Assembly: GCA_019636615.1 (NCBI GenBank)
Contig: JAHBXF010000001.1
Coordinates: 1,054,001 to 1,118,000, forward strand
DNA from: Phycisphaeraceae bacterium
GTDB lineage: Bacteria; Planctomycetota; Phycisphaerae; Phycisphaerales; UBA1924
DNA: 64,000 bases
Direction: 5' to 3'
Part shown: positions 26,333 to 34,700 of the stretch, piece after piece
Numbering within the stretch: the first letter of the stretch is position 1
Layout of the letters: every line of letters starts with the position of its first letter
Translations under genes and position numbers: made by a program
Notes under the pieces: generated by a model
Database searches by the model: none
What the model saw: only the letters and a program-made list of their open reading frames with translations
Told to the model about the DNA's origin: nothing

Positions 26333-27499
26333 ATGGGGGCGATGGGCATGGAGCCGATGGGTCACAGCGCGCGTGCCGGGGCCTGGCGTGCGTCGCGCGC
26401 TGCGCCGCCGTGGTGCCGCGGGGTGTGTGCCGCGCTGTACGTGGGTGTCTCGGTGTTCGTGTGGGGCGCGGATGCCTCGCCGCCAGAGGGGGGAGAAGGG
26501 CGCGCGGGCGACAAGAGCACGCCGCCCGGCATGGTGTGGATTCCCGGCGGCGAGTTCACGATGGGCGGGAAAGATGCGCTGGCGCGTGAGAACGAATCAC
26601 CCCTCCACCGCGTGCGTGTGGATGGGTTCTGGATCGACGCGACCGAGGTGACGAACGACGAGTTTCGTCGGTTTGTCGATGCCACCGGGTATGTGACCGA
26701 CGCCGAGAAGCCGGTCAACTGGGATGAACTCAGCAAGCAACTGCCCAAAGGAACACCCCGCCCGCCGGACGAAGCGCTGCGCCCCGGCTCGCCGGTGTTT
26801 TCTCCGCCGCGCCAGAGGGTTGACACCGGCAACCCCGGGCAGTGGTGGCGGTGGACCGCGGGCGCGAGTTGGCGGCACCCCGAGGGGCCGGGCAGCAGCA
26901 TCGAGGGGAAGGGCCGGTACCCGGTGGTGCACGTGACACACGCCGATGCGCGGGCATATTGCGCGTGGGCGGGCAAGCGGTTGCCGACAGAGGCCGAGTG
27001 GGAGTTTGCCGCGCGTGGCGGTCTGGAGGGGAAGATCAATGTCTGGGGGAATGAACCGATCGACCACACGCGCGCCAACACGTGGCAGGGCGAGTTTCCT
27101 CACCAGAACCTGAAAGAAGACGGTCACGCGCTGGCCGCGCCCGTGGGGAGTTTTCCGCCCAACGGCTACGGGCTCTTTGATATGGCGGGCAATGTGTGGG
27201 AGTGGTGCAGCGACCGGTACCGCGCCGACGAATATGCGCGGCGTGTGCAGGCCGCGGGCGGCGCGGGCGTGATCGTGAACCCAAGGGGCCCCGGCGGCCC
27301 GCCAACGGCGAACGATCAATATGTGCAGCGCGGGGGTTCGTTTCTGTGCAACGACAGTTACTGCGCCAGTTACCGGCCCAGCGCCCGCATGGCCGCGACG
27401 GGCGACACAAGCCTGCACCACCTTGGGTTTCGCGCGGCGAAAGACGGGCCTGGGCCCGCGGGGGAAGTTGAATCAGCGCGGAACGAACGAACCGAGTGA
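26333..27499 (+). CDS. Formylglycine-generating enzyme (sulfatase-modifying factor)
   Basis: The 388-residue protein has an N-terminal hydrophobic segment that looks like a signal or anchor (VCAALYVGVSVFVWGADA), then the FGE/SUMF1 fold: MVWIPGGEFTMGG, an HRVRVDGFWIDATEVTNDEF segment, RLPTEAEWEFAARGG, GLFDMAGNVWEW, and QRGGSFLCNDSYCASYRPSAR. The two cysteines C339 and C344 match the active-site pair (five apart) of aerobic FGE, which oxidises the sulfatase Cys to formylglycine. The gene begins four bases after the sulfatase stop, so the two are coupled: FGE activates that sulfatase. As FGE carries its own export-type segment, maturation may take place outside the cytoplasm, which is unusual. 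Confidence 0.92.
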   Translation: MGAMGMEPMGHSARAGAWRASRAAPPWCRGVCAALYVGVSVFVWGADASPPEGGEGRAGDKSTPPGMVWIPGGEFTMGGKDALARENESPLHRVRVDGFWIDATEVTNDEFRRFVDATGYVTDAEKPVNWDELSKQLPKGTPRPPDEALRPGSPVFSPPRQRVDTGNPGQWWRWTAGASWRHPEGPGSSIEGKGRYPVVHVTHADARAYCAWAGKRLPTEAEWEFAARGGLEGKINVWGNEPIDHTRANTWQGEFPHQNLKEDGHALAAPVGSFPPNGYGLFDMAGNVWEWCSDRYRADEYARRVQAAGGAGVIVNPRGPGGPPTANDQYVQRGGSFLCNDSYCASYRPSARMAATGDTSLHHLGFRAAKDGPGPAGEVESARNERTE

Positions 27500-27715
27500 C
27501 GCCCTGCGCCGTACCCGCTCGCTCGACGCGTGGTCGTCGGTGTGATGGTGTAGAAAGATATTCTGTGGAGCGGGCGCGGGGCATGGCGCTGTGATGATTC
27601 GGGCTATCTTGCGCGGCATGAACTCGGGCGGCCGGGGGCGCGCCCGCCGCGCCCGCGGGCGGGGCGCATTGACAGCGCTCTGCCTTGCAGACAACCGACC
27701 AACGGACCAGAGGCG

Positions 27716-28156
27716 ATGATCTCACACACCAAACCCCGCCTCATCTACCTCGCGAGCACGCTGGTTGTGATCGCTCTGGGCCTGGCGTCGCGTCGGTACG
27801 CGGCGGGGTTGCCCGCGTGGGTGGGGGCGTATGTGGGAGATGCGCTGTGGGCGATGATGGTGTACTTCGGCACAGGGGTGATCGTGCCGCGCGCCGGGGT
27901 GTGGCGGCGCGCGGCGGCGGCGCTGGCCTTTGCCTTCGCGATCGAAGCGAGCCAGTTGTATCAGGCCCAGTGGATCAACGAGGTGCGTCGCACGCGTCTG
28001 GGCGGGCTGGTGCTGGGGCAGGGCTTTGTGTGGAGCGATCTTGTGTGCTACGCGGCGGGGGTGAGCGCGGGGCTGGGGGCGGAGGCGCTGGTGCGCAGGT
28101 TCATCCCTGCTCGTCGCCCGACGGCCCGTAGATCGCAGGAACCGGGATGTCGTTGA
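27716..28156 (+). CDS. DUF2809 family membrane protein
   Basis: The 146-residue product has four membrane helices (LIYLASTLVVIALGLASR, VGDALWAMMVYFGTGVIV, AAALAFAFAIEASQLY and a C-terminal VWSDLVCYAAGVSAGLGAE) with the motif GDALWAMMVY and FAIEASQLYQ that mark DUF2809. The function of this family is not known. Its 3' end overlaps the 3' end of the convergent DinB-family gene by 56 bases, so the last 18 residues (Arg/Pro/Gly-rich) are probably not under strong selection. It stands alone after the sulfatase operon. Confidence 0.8.
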   Translation: MISHTKPRLIYLASTLVVIALGLASRRYAAGLPAWVGAYVGDALWAMMVYFGTGVIVPRAGVWRRAAAALAFAFAIEASQLYQAQWINEVRRTRLGGLVLGQGFVWSDLVCYAAGVSAGLGAEALVRRFIPARRPTARRSQEPGCR

Positions 28157-28607
28157 GGCGGAAGTAGACGCTGAGAATGCCGCGGTGGTGGATGGTGTGG
28201 CTGAGGATCCACGTTCGGAAGGCGACAGCGCGCGGCATTTCGAGGATGACGCTGCCGTGGTCGCGCAGTTGCCAGGGCGCCATGATGTCGGCGTCGGCGA
28301 CGGCGGCCAGGGCCTTGCGGCACAGCGCGACGTTGGTGTCGAAGAAATCGAGGATGGCCTTGCGCGAGGTGAGGTCGGGTGTGGTGTAGGGATCGTTGCC
28401 GGTGGGGTTCATGTCGAAGTGTGACTCGGTGAGAATGTTGGCGCCCCAGCCGGGGATCTCGGCCAGGTGGCAGGCGTTCCAGCCGATGGTGTTGGACTTT
28501 GCGTGGGCCTTCCAGGCGAGTTTGTCCTCGGGGATTCGTTCGAGGAGTTTGCGCGTGGTGGCCATCTCGTGGTCGAACTCGGGGAGGGTCATCTGGGCGA
28601 ATGTCAT
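28101..28607 (-). CDS. DinB/DUF1569-type metal-binding protein
   Basis: The 168-residue product is a four-helix-bundle DinB-superfamily protein: it has the helix-1 segment EFDHEMATTRKLLERIPEDKLAWK, then a His in WNACHLAEIPGW (helix 2) and HTIHHRG near residue 137-143, which give the usual three-His metal site. Members are metal-dependent thiol transferases or stress-induced proteins; the exact reaction is not known here. ATG 28607 has an AGGAA site. Convergent with, and overlapping, the DUF2809 gene by 56 bases. Confidence 0.88.
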   Translation of the reverse strand: MTFAQMTLPEFDHEMATTRKLLERIPEDKLAWKAHAKSNTIGWNACHLAEIPGWGANILTESHFDMNPTGNDPYTTPDLTSRKAILDFFDTNVALCRKALAAVADADIMAPWQLRDHGSVILEMPRAVAFRTWILSHTIHHRGILSVYFRLNDIPVPAIYGPSGDEQG

Positions 28608-28714
28608 GGGCGTTCCTGTGGGTGTAAAGGCGGATGGTATCGGGGTGTGCGCGGCGAGCGGGCGCGCCCTGTGGCGAGCGCGCCCGGTGGGGGGTGGGGG
28701 TGTGTGCGCGAAGG

Positions 28715-29242
28715 TCAGCCGTTGGCGTCGCCGGGGATTTCCTTCTTTATCGTCTTCACGGCGGCGTTGAGCGACGAGATGAGCGCGTCAATCCTGGACT
28801 TCAGGTTCGCGGCGGGTTCGCCGTTGTTGATCGCGGCTTTGAGTGTCTTGAGGTCGGAGATCACGCCCTCCGCCTCTGTGACGATCTGTCGCACGGGTTC
28901 CAGGCTGATGAGGCTTGCCTGGCGGGCAACGCGCGCCGTGATCGTCTCGATGTCGTTGAGGTAGGCCCGCAGTTGAACGGTGCGGCTGGCGATAGAGCCG
29001 ACGATCTCGCCTGCGGCGAGTTTCGTGAGTTCCGAGTGCGCGCCGTACACCGCGTCCACGGTTTCGGGGGGGCACTTTGTCGTGCGCTTCTGAATGAAGA
29101 GGCCCAGCGCATCGCACACGTCTGACATGGCGTTCGTATCGCCCGACTTCGCGGCCTCGATCGCTTCATTCAGAAACGCTGTCGCGACGGCCTGCCAATC
29201 CGCCGCCGTGCGCAGCGTGTGCCACCGTGGAAGAGTCAGCAT
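28715..29242 (-). CDS. Hypothetical helical protein, partner of the upstream lipoprotein
   Basis: I do not recognise this 175-residue protein. It is almost all helical, without a signal peptide or membrane segment, and has one charged coiled-coil-like stretch (EAEGVISDLKTLKAAINN and SRIDALISSLNAAVKTIKKE). It begins three bases after the stop of the lipoprotein gene, so the two form a tight operon. A cytoplasmic or periplasmic partner of the lipoprotein is plausible, but nothing in the sequence shows it. Confidence 0.7.
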   Translation of the reverse strand: MLTLPRWHTLRTAADWQAVATAFLNEAIEAAKSGDTNAMSDVCDALGLFIQKRTTKCPPETVDAVYGAHSELTKLAAGEIVGSIASRTVQLRAYLNDIETITARVARQASLISLEPVRQIVTEAEGVISDLKTLKAAINNGEPAANLKSRIDALISSLNAAVKTIKKEIPGDANG

Positions 29243-29245
29243 TGA

Positions 29246-30244
29246 TTACATTCCTTTCGCTGTTTGGAGGCGGTACGTGTGGTACACCGTCAGAAGGTCG
29301 GACGTGACCCGCTGGAGTTCGTGGAGGGAGGGTGCGGAACGGGTTTCGACCGCGCGGCCGATCGCCTCGTGCGCCTTGGCCCACGCGTCAAGCGCCACGG
29401 TGGTCTGTTCGAGCATCGCGTCGTTCGCGCGATGCTGCGCGATGATCGCCGCGCGCCGCGTTGTGTATTCCGCGTACCAGGGGCTCTGGGTCTCGAACAC
29501 GACAAGTTCGCCGATCTCACGGAGTTTCGCGAGGTCGGCGGGCTCGCCGATATCCAGGTTCAGGCGTTCGTCCGTCAGTTCGTTCAGCCGTGGGAGATCG
29601 TGGTACGACATGTCGAGCACGGCGAGCGCCTTGCTCTGGGCGCGGGCGTTGAGGCGACGCAGATCTGCGAGGTCGGCCGACACCAGCGCGGCCACGGCGC
29701 GGATGGTGGGGTTCGCGTATTCGATCGCCTGATGCAGGCGCGTGGCCGCGCGCTGCTTGGCGATAACGGCGTACGCGATGGCGGCCGAATCGGTGACGAG
29801 CGAGACGGCTGGGCCGCCCGCCGGGAAGGAAGACGACACGGTCGACGCCAGCGACTTGACGGACTCGGCCAGTTTCAGCGCGGAGGCCTGGCCGTCCTTG
29901 CCGGCCTGCACGATCGCGCAGAGGGAGTCTGAGTAGGCGGTGAGCGCCTCGAAGACATTGTCGCGGGTGTGCCAGTGTTTGAACACGTCTTTGGCGAGCG
30001 GGGTCGATGGCGGCGAGCCGGGTGCCGGCGCTTCGTCGCCCGAAGACTCGATCGCCGACACCTGCAGCACGGCGGTGCGCCCCGCGGTCTTGATGGAGTG
30101 CTGCATCGCGCTGGTTGAATCGGCGAAGGGCTGCACGTCCGGGAGGGAGCGGCAGCCCAGCAGGGCCGGGGGCATCCCGAGAACAAGGGCGATGAGCAGC
30201 AGGAGCCGCGCGAGCGGATGGGGGCGCGTGATGCAGGAGGGCAT
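29246..30244 (-). CDS. Helical lipoprotein of unknown function
   Basis: The 332-residue product has a lipoprotein signal, MPSCITRPHPLARLLLLIAL then PPALLGC, with lipidated Cys31 followed by RSLPD. The mature protein is mostly alpha-helical (long Ala/Leu/Glu-rich segments such as LKLAESVKSLASTVSS and ATRLHQAIEYANPTIRAVAALVSADLADLRRLNARAQSKA). No known domain was recognised. The start at 30244 is set by the lipobox and an AGGA site. It is the first gene of a two-gene operon with the 175-residue protein. Confidence 0.75.
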   Translation of the reverse strand: MPSCITRPHPLARLLLLIALVLGMPPALLGCRSLPDVQPFADSTSAMQHSIKTAGRTAVLQVSAIESSGDEAPAPGSPPSTPLAKDVFKHWHTRDNVFEALTAYSDSLCAIVQAGKDGQASALKLAESVKSLASTVSSSFPAGGPAVSLVTDSAAIAYAVIAKQRAATRLHQAIEYANPTIRAVAALVSADLADLRRLNARAQSKALAVLDMSYHDLPRLNELTDERLNLDIGEPADLAKLREIGELVVFETQSPWYAEYTTRRAAIIAQHRANDAMLEQTTVALDAWAKAHEAIGRAVETRSAPSLHELQRVTSDLLTVYHTYRLQTAKGM

Positions 30245-30486
30245 GTTTGTGGTCCTGGGGCGACGAGTCCACGCGCGCGGCACGTTCGGTGCCGGGCGCG
30301 GCATCGTCAATGGTTCGTGCATCTGCGGCAGCATTCGGGGCCGGGCACGGTTCGGGCGCGCCGGGCGACACCGCCCGGCGAAGAAGAGAGTATCGTGCCG
30401 GCCCGGCGCGCCAGGAATTCCGCCCGCGATGCCCGAGAATGTGCATAAGGGCCGCGGCGACAGGCACATGCGTCAGCGCGGGCCGG

Positions 30487-31284
30487 TCACTCTTCGATCC
30501 CGCACGTCTCAGAGCATGTCGTCGGGATGGGCATGCGCTCGCTCTCGCACAGGAGATCAAGCGAGAGGCTCATGGTGATGGTGGTGCGCGTGAGCATCTC
30601 TGGCCCGAGGGTGAACTGCGCCAGGCGGGTGGGCTCGGCGCTGTTGTTGTTCCAGTAGACGGCGTACGGCCCGGCGGGCAACGCGAAGTCGGTCGAGAAA
30701 TACCCGTTGTCGTTTGTCACAACGTGCGCGCCGACGGCGTTCTGTTCGGCAAGATCAAGGGCGCGGATGTGCAGGTGCATGTTGCTCCAGCCGACGCCGC
30801 CCGGGGAGACGACGCGTCCAAACACGTGCCCGCCGGCCGAGAGGACGAAGTCGCGGGTTTGGGTTCCATCAGCGGATACCGGCGGATCGAGCCGCAGCAC
30901 GATCTCGGTGCTGGCGAGGCTGGGGTGTTCGAGGCGCATGTGAGAGAAGGAGAATGGTGTGGCCGGCGCACCGCCCGGGCCACGCAGGGCCGTCGGGAGG
31001 TTGTGCGCAAAGAAGTAGTATTCGCCGTTGTAGCCCGAGTAGACAGTCGCGGTCTCGTAGACGCTCTTGTCGTTGACCATGATGATGACCGCGACGTTCT
31101 CCACGGGTTCGCCCGCTTGGTTTGTGATGCGGCCGGAGAGGGCCGGGCCCGTGGTCTGGGCGGCCATGACGGGGGTGATTGGAGTGAATGGCGTGATGGC
31201 CGGACGCGGAGGCAGTGAGAAATAGAACAGAAGCGCGGGGGTTGCCAGGCACACGACCAGCAGCAACGCGCGTCGAATGTTCAT
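30487..31284 (-). CDS. Secreted protein with carboxypeptidase-regulatory-like (Ig-type) domains
   Basis: The 265-residue product has an N-terminal hydrophobic signal or anchor (MNIRRALLLVVCLATPALLFYFSL) and then two beta-sandwich modules: ALSGRITNQAGEPVENVAVIIMVND... and GHVFGRVVSPGGVGWSNMHLHIRALD... with the 'G-x-V-x-D-x-x-G-x-P' and 'NGYFSTDFALPAG-Y' features of the prealbumin-like carboxypeptidase-regulatory fold. Such domains serve as binding or spacer modules on cell surfaces. The C-terminus has several Cys (CESERMPIPTTCSETC). ATG 31284 follows an AGGAG site. The gene is divergent from dnaE. Confidence 0.75.
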   Translation of the reverse strand: MNIRRALLLVVCLATPALLFYFSLPPRPAITPFTPITPVMAAQTTGPALSGRITNQAGEPVENVAVIIMVNDKSVYETATVYSGYNGEYYFFAHNLPTALRGPGGAPATPFSFSHMRLEHPSLASTEIVLRLDPPVSADGTQTRDFVLSAGGHVFGRVVSPGGVGWSNMHLHIRALDLAEQNAVGAHVVTNDNGYFSTDFALPAGPYAVYWNNNSAEPTRLAQFTLGPEMLTRTTITMSLSLDLLCESERMPIPTTCSETCGIEE

Positions 31285-31767
31285 GGGGTGCTCCTGTGCC
31301 CGCCTGTGCAGCGGCGTATGAGGTATACCGACGCGAATGCCGCGCGGTTGTGACAATGTGAGAACTTCATGATGCGCGCGGCGTCGGCCCCGGCTTTGGG
31401 GCCCACCATGTGGCACCGCCCATCGATCGATCGAGCATCGGCCCGGCCCGGCGGGCACCCGGGCGTGAACGGGCGCGCGCCGTGATTCCGGCGGGCGCCG
31501 CGAGCCCGCGGGCGCAGAGATCGCGGCGTGTGGCCGCGCGGGGTGGGCCGCGTCGGCCGGGCCCAAGAGCCTATCCCACAACGGGTTATCGACGAAGCGT
31601 GAGGGCGGGGCGCGGGGGCACAAGGGGGGTGCGTGTGGGTGATGGTGCGGGGGTGTCGTGGGGGGCGAGGTGGGGGGTGAGGTGGGGGGTGAGGTGGGGG
31701 GGGCGCGTACAGTGAAGACGCGAGGTCGCGGCTCTGGGCCGGCGTCTGGCGAGCACCAAGGAGCAGC
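31285..31767. other. Divergent 483-bp promoter region upstream of dnaE
   Basis: Between the secreted Ig-like protein gene (leftward) and dnaE (rightward). Contains a short (ATCG)n run near 31424-31440 and the G-rich 12-bp tandem repeat at 31657-31704. An AAGGAG site precedes the dnaE ATG. No small gene was recognised. Confidence 0.5.
31657..31704 (+). repeat. G-rich 12-bp tandem repeat upstream of dnaE
   Basis: Four units of GGTGGGGGGTGA (the first with two changes) end 63 bases before the dnaE ATG. Each unit has a run of six G residues, so the plus strand could fold as a G-quadruplex. The position suggests a role in transcription or in leader RNA of dnaE, but that is inference. Confidence 0.85.
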
Positions 31768-34700
31768 ATGGCCAAAGCACCCAAGCAATCACCGCCGGCG
31801 CCCGCGACGGCACCCACCCCCGAGGGGGCGGGCGTGCCCGACCTTGGCGAGTTTGTGCACCTGCACCTGCACAGCGAGTATTCGCTGCTGGACGGGGGCA
31901 ACCAGGTGGATCGGCTGGTGGCGCGGGTGGCGGAACTGGGGATGAAGGCCGTGGCGGTGACGGACCACGGCAACATTTTCGGGGCCGCGCAGATCTACCA
32001 GGCGTGCCGCGAGAAGGGGATCAAGCCGATCCTGGGTGTCGAGGCGTATGTGACGCCCCCGGGCAAGCCGCGCACCGACCGGACATACAGCGGCGGTGGC
32101 GAGGGCGGGTATCACCTGGTGCTGCTGGCGCAGGACAACACGGGGTGGCGGCACCTGATGCGTTTGTGCAGCGAGGCCTTCCTCACGGGATTTTATTACA
32201 AGCCGCGCATCGACCGGGAGTTGCTCGAAGAGTGCTCGCGGGGGCTGGTGGCGATCAACGGGCACCTGGGGAGCGAACTGGGCGACCACCTGCTCGACTT
32301 CTTCCGCGGGAACGACCAGCGCAAGTGGGAGGCGGCGGTGGAGAGCGTGCTGTGGCACGACCGCGTCTTCAACGGCCCGTGGCGTCGGGGCGAAGAGCCG
32401 CAGGCGCGGTTCTACATCGAACTTCAGCACCATATCTCCGAGCAGAACTCGATCAACCCGCTGCTGATCCGGCTGGCGCGCGAGCACAACGTGCCGCTGG
32501 TGTGCGACAACGACGCGCACTTTCTTCGCGAAGAGGATTACGACGCGCACGACACGCTCATCTGCATCTCGACGGGCAAGGGCAAGGCCGACACGGACAG
32601 GATGCACTACCCGCGCGACCTCTACGTGAAGAGCCCGGGGCAGATGGCGGAGATGTTCGAGCAGTACGGCGAGGCGGGGCGAGAGGCGATCGAGAACACG
32701 GTGAAGATCGCGCGGGCGTGCGACGTGACGCTGCCCATCGGCGCGGACAACGCCCCGATGGTGCGGGTGCGGCGGCGGGGCGAAGAGGGCGCGCCCGCGG
32801 GCGCGTGGAAGAACCTGCCGCGCTGGAACGACCCGGCCTTCGGCGGCGACCTGACGGCGTGGTACGCGGCGTACTGCGCGCAGTTCGAGGTGGTGCCCTT
32901 CGTGATCCCCGACGGCGCGGACGAGTCGCAGAAGGCGTCGCTGCTGAGCGCGGCCAAGGAAGAGTGCGACGAGGCCCTGCGGCTGCTGGCGGAGGGTGGT
33001 TTCCGCTGGCGCTACGGGCGCGAGCCGGGCGACGACGAGTATGCCGCGCGCCTCTCGCGCGAACTGAAGATCCTGGCGGACAAGAACATCTCGGCGTATT
33101 TCCTGATCGTGTGGGACTTTGTGAACTGGGGTCGCGAGCGGGGCATCCCCGCCAACGCGCGTGGCTCGGGCGTGGGCACCATGGCGGGGTATGTGCTGGG
33201 GCTCTCGAACGCGTGCCCGGTGCGTTACGGGCTTCTGTTCGAGCGCTTCACCGACCCGGACCGCGCGGAATACCCCGATATCGATATTGATCTTTGCCAG
33301 GACGGCCGGTCCGAGGTGATCAACTACGTGCGCGCCAAGTACGGGCACGTGGCGCAGATCATTACGTTCGGTACGCTCAAGGCCCGCGCGGCCATCCGCG
33401 ACGTGGGGCGGGTGCTGGGCGTCCCGCTGGCCGAGGTCGACAAGATCGCCAAACTCATCCCGGAAACGCTCAACATCACCATCAAGGAGGCGCTGGAGCA
33501 GGAGCCCGACCTGAAGAAGTTGTGCGACAGCGACGAGCGCTTCGCGCAACTGCTCCGCAACGCCAGCGAACTCGAAGGCCACACGCGCCACGCGGGCGTG
33601 CACGCGGCGGGGGTCATCGTGGCCACGCGCCCGCTGCACGAGATCGTGCCCCTCTACCGGCCCAGCGGCGCGCCCGAGACGGACATCATCACGCAGTGGG
33701 ACGGGCCCACCTGCGAGAAGATGGGCCTGCTGAAGATGGACTTCCTGGGCCTGCGCACGCTCAGCGTCGTCGAGCGCGCCAAGAAACTCATCCGCGAGAC
33801 GCTGAGCGAAGAGGAGATCTGGAAGGCGGTGGGCAGGGGCCACGAGTTCGCCGCGTGGCGCGACGCCACGGGCGAGCCCGGCGCCGCCCGCCCGGCGCAC
33901 CCGCTCGACCTTGAGCGGCTGCCCTTCGAGAACAGAATCGTCTTTGACCTCTTCCAGCGGGGCGAGACCACCGGCGTCTTTCAGTTTGAATCCGGCGGCA
34001 TGCGTCGCCTGCTCACCGAGATGAAGCCCGACCGGCTCGAAGACCTCATCGCGGCCAACGCGCTCTTCAGGCCCGGGCCCATGGACCTCATCCCTGACTA
34101 TAACCGGCGCAAGCACGGCACCGAGCCCGTGCCCAGGGTGCACGAGATCGTGGACCGCTACACCGCCGAGACGTACGGCGTGATGGTGTACCAGGAGCAG
34201 GTCATGCAGATCGTGCACGGCCTGGGCGGCATCAAACTGCGCGACGCCTACACCCTCATCAAGAACATCAGCAAGAAGAAGCACGACAAGATCGACAAAG
34301 AGCGGCCCAAGTTCGTCGAGGGCGCCCAGCGGCAGGGGCTGAGCAGGCAGCAGGCCGAGGAGTTGTTCGAACTCATCCTCAAGTTCGCCGGCTACGGCTT
34401 CAACAAGAGCCACTCGACCGGCTACGCCATCGTGGCCTTCCACACGGCCTACCTCAAGACCTACTTCCCCGCGCAGTACATGGCGGCCTTCCTCACGTAT
34501 GAATCGGGCGCCAACAAAGTGGCGGACTGGATCCCCTACCTTGAAGACTGCCGGCGCACGCGCATCATCAACCCCGCCGACGGGCAGACGGTGCGCACCG
34601 GCGTCGAGGTGCGGCCGCCGGACATCAACCGTTCCGCCGCGGACTTCACCGTGGTCTTTGACCAGGGCGAGGCCGCGACGGCCGCGGGCGGGCACATCCG

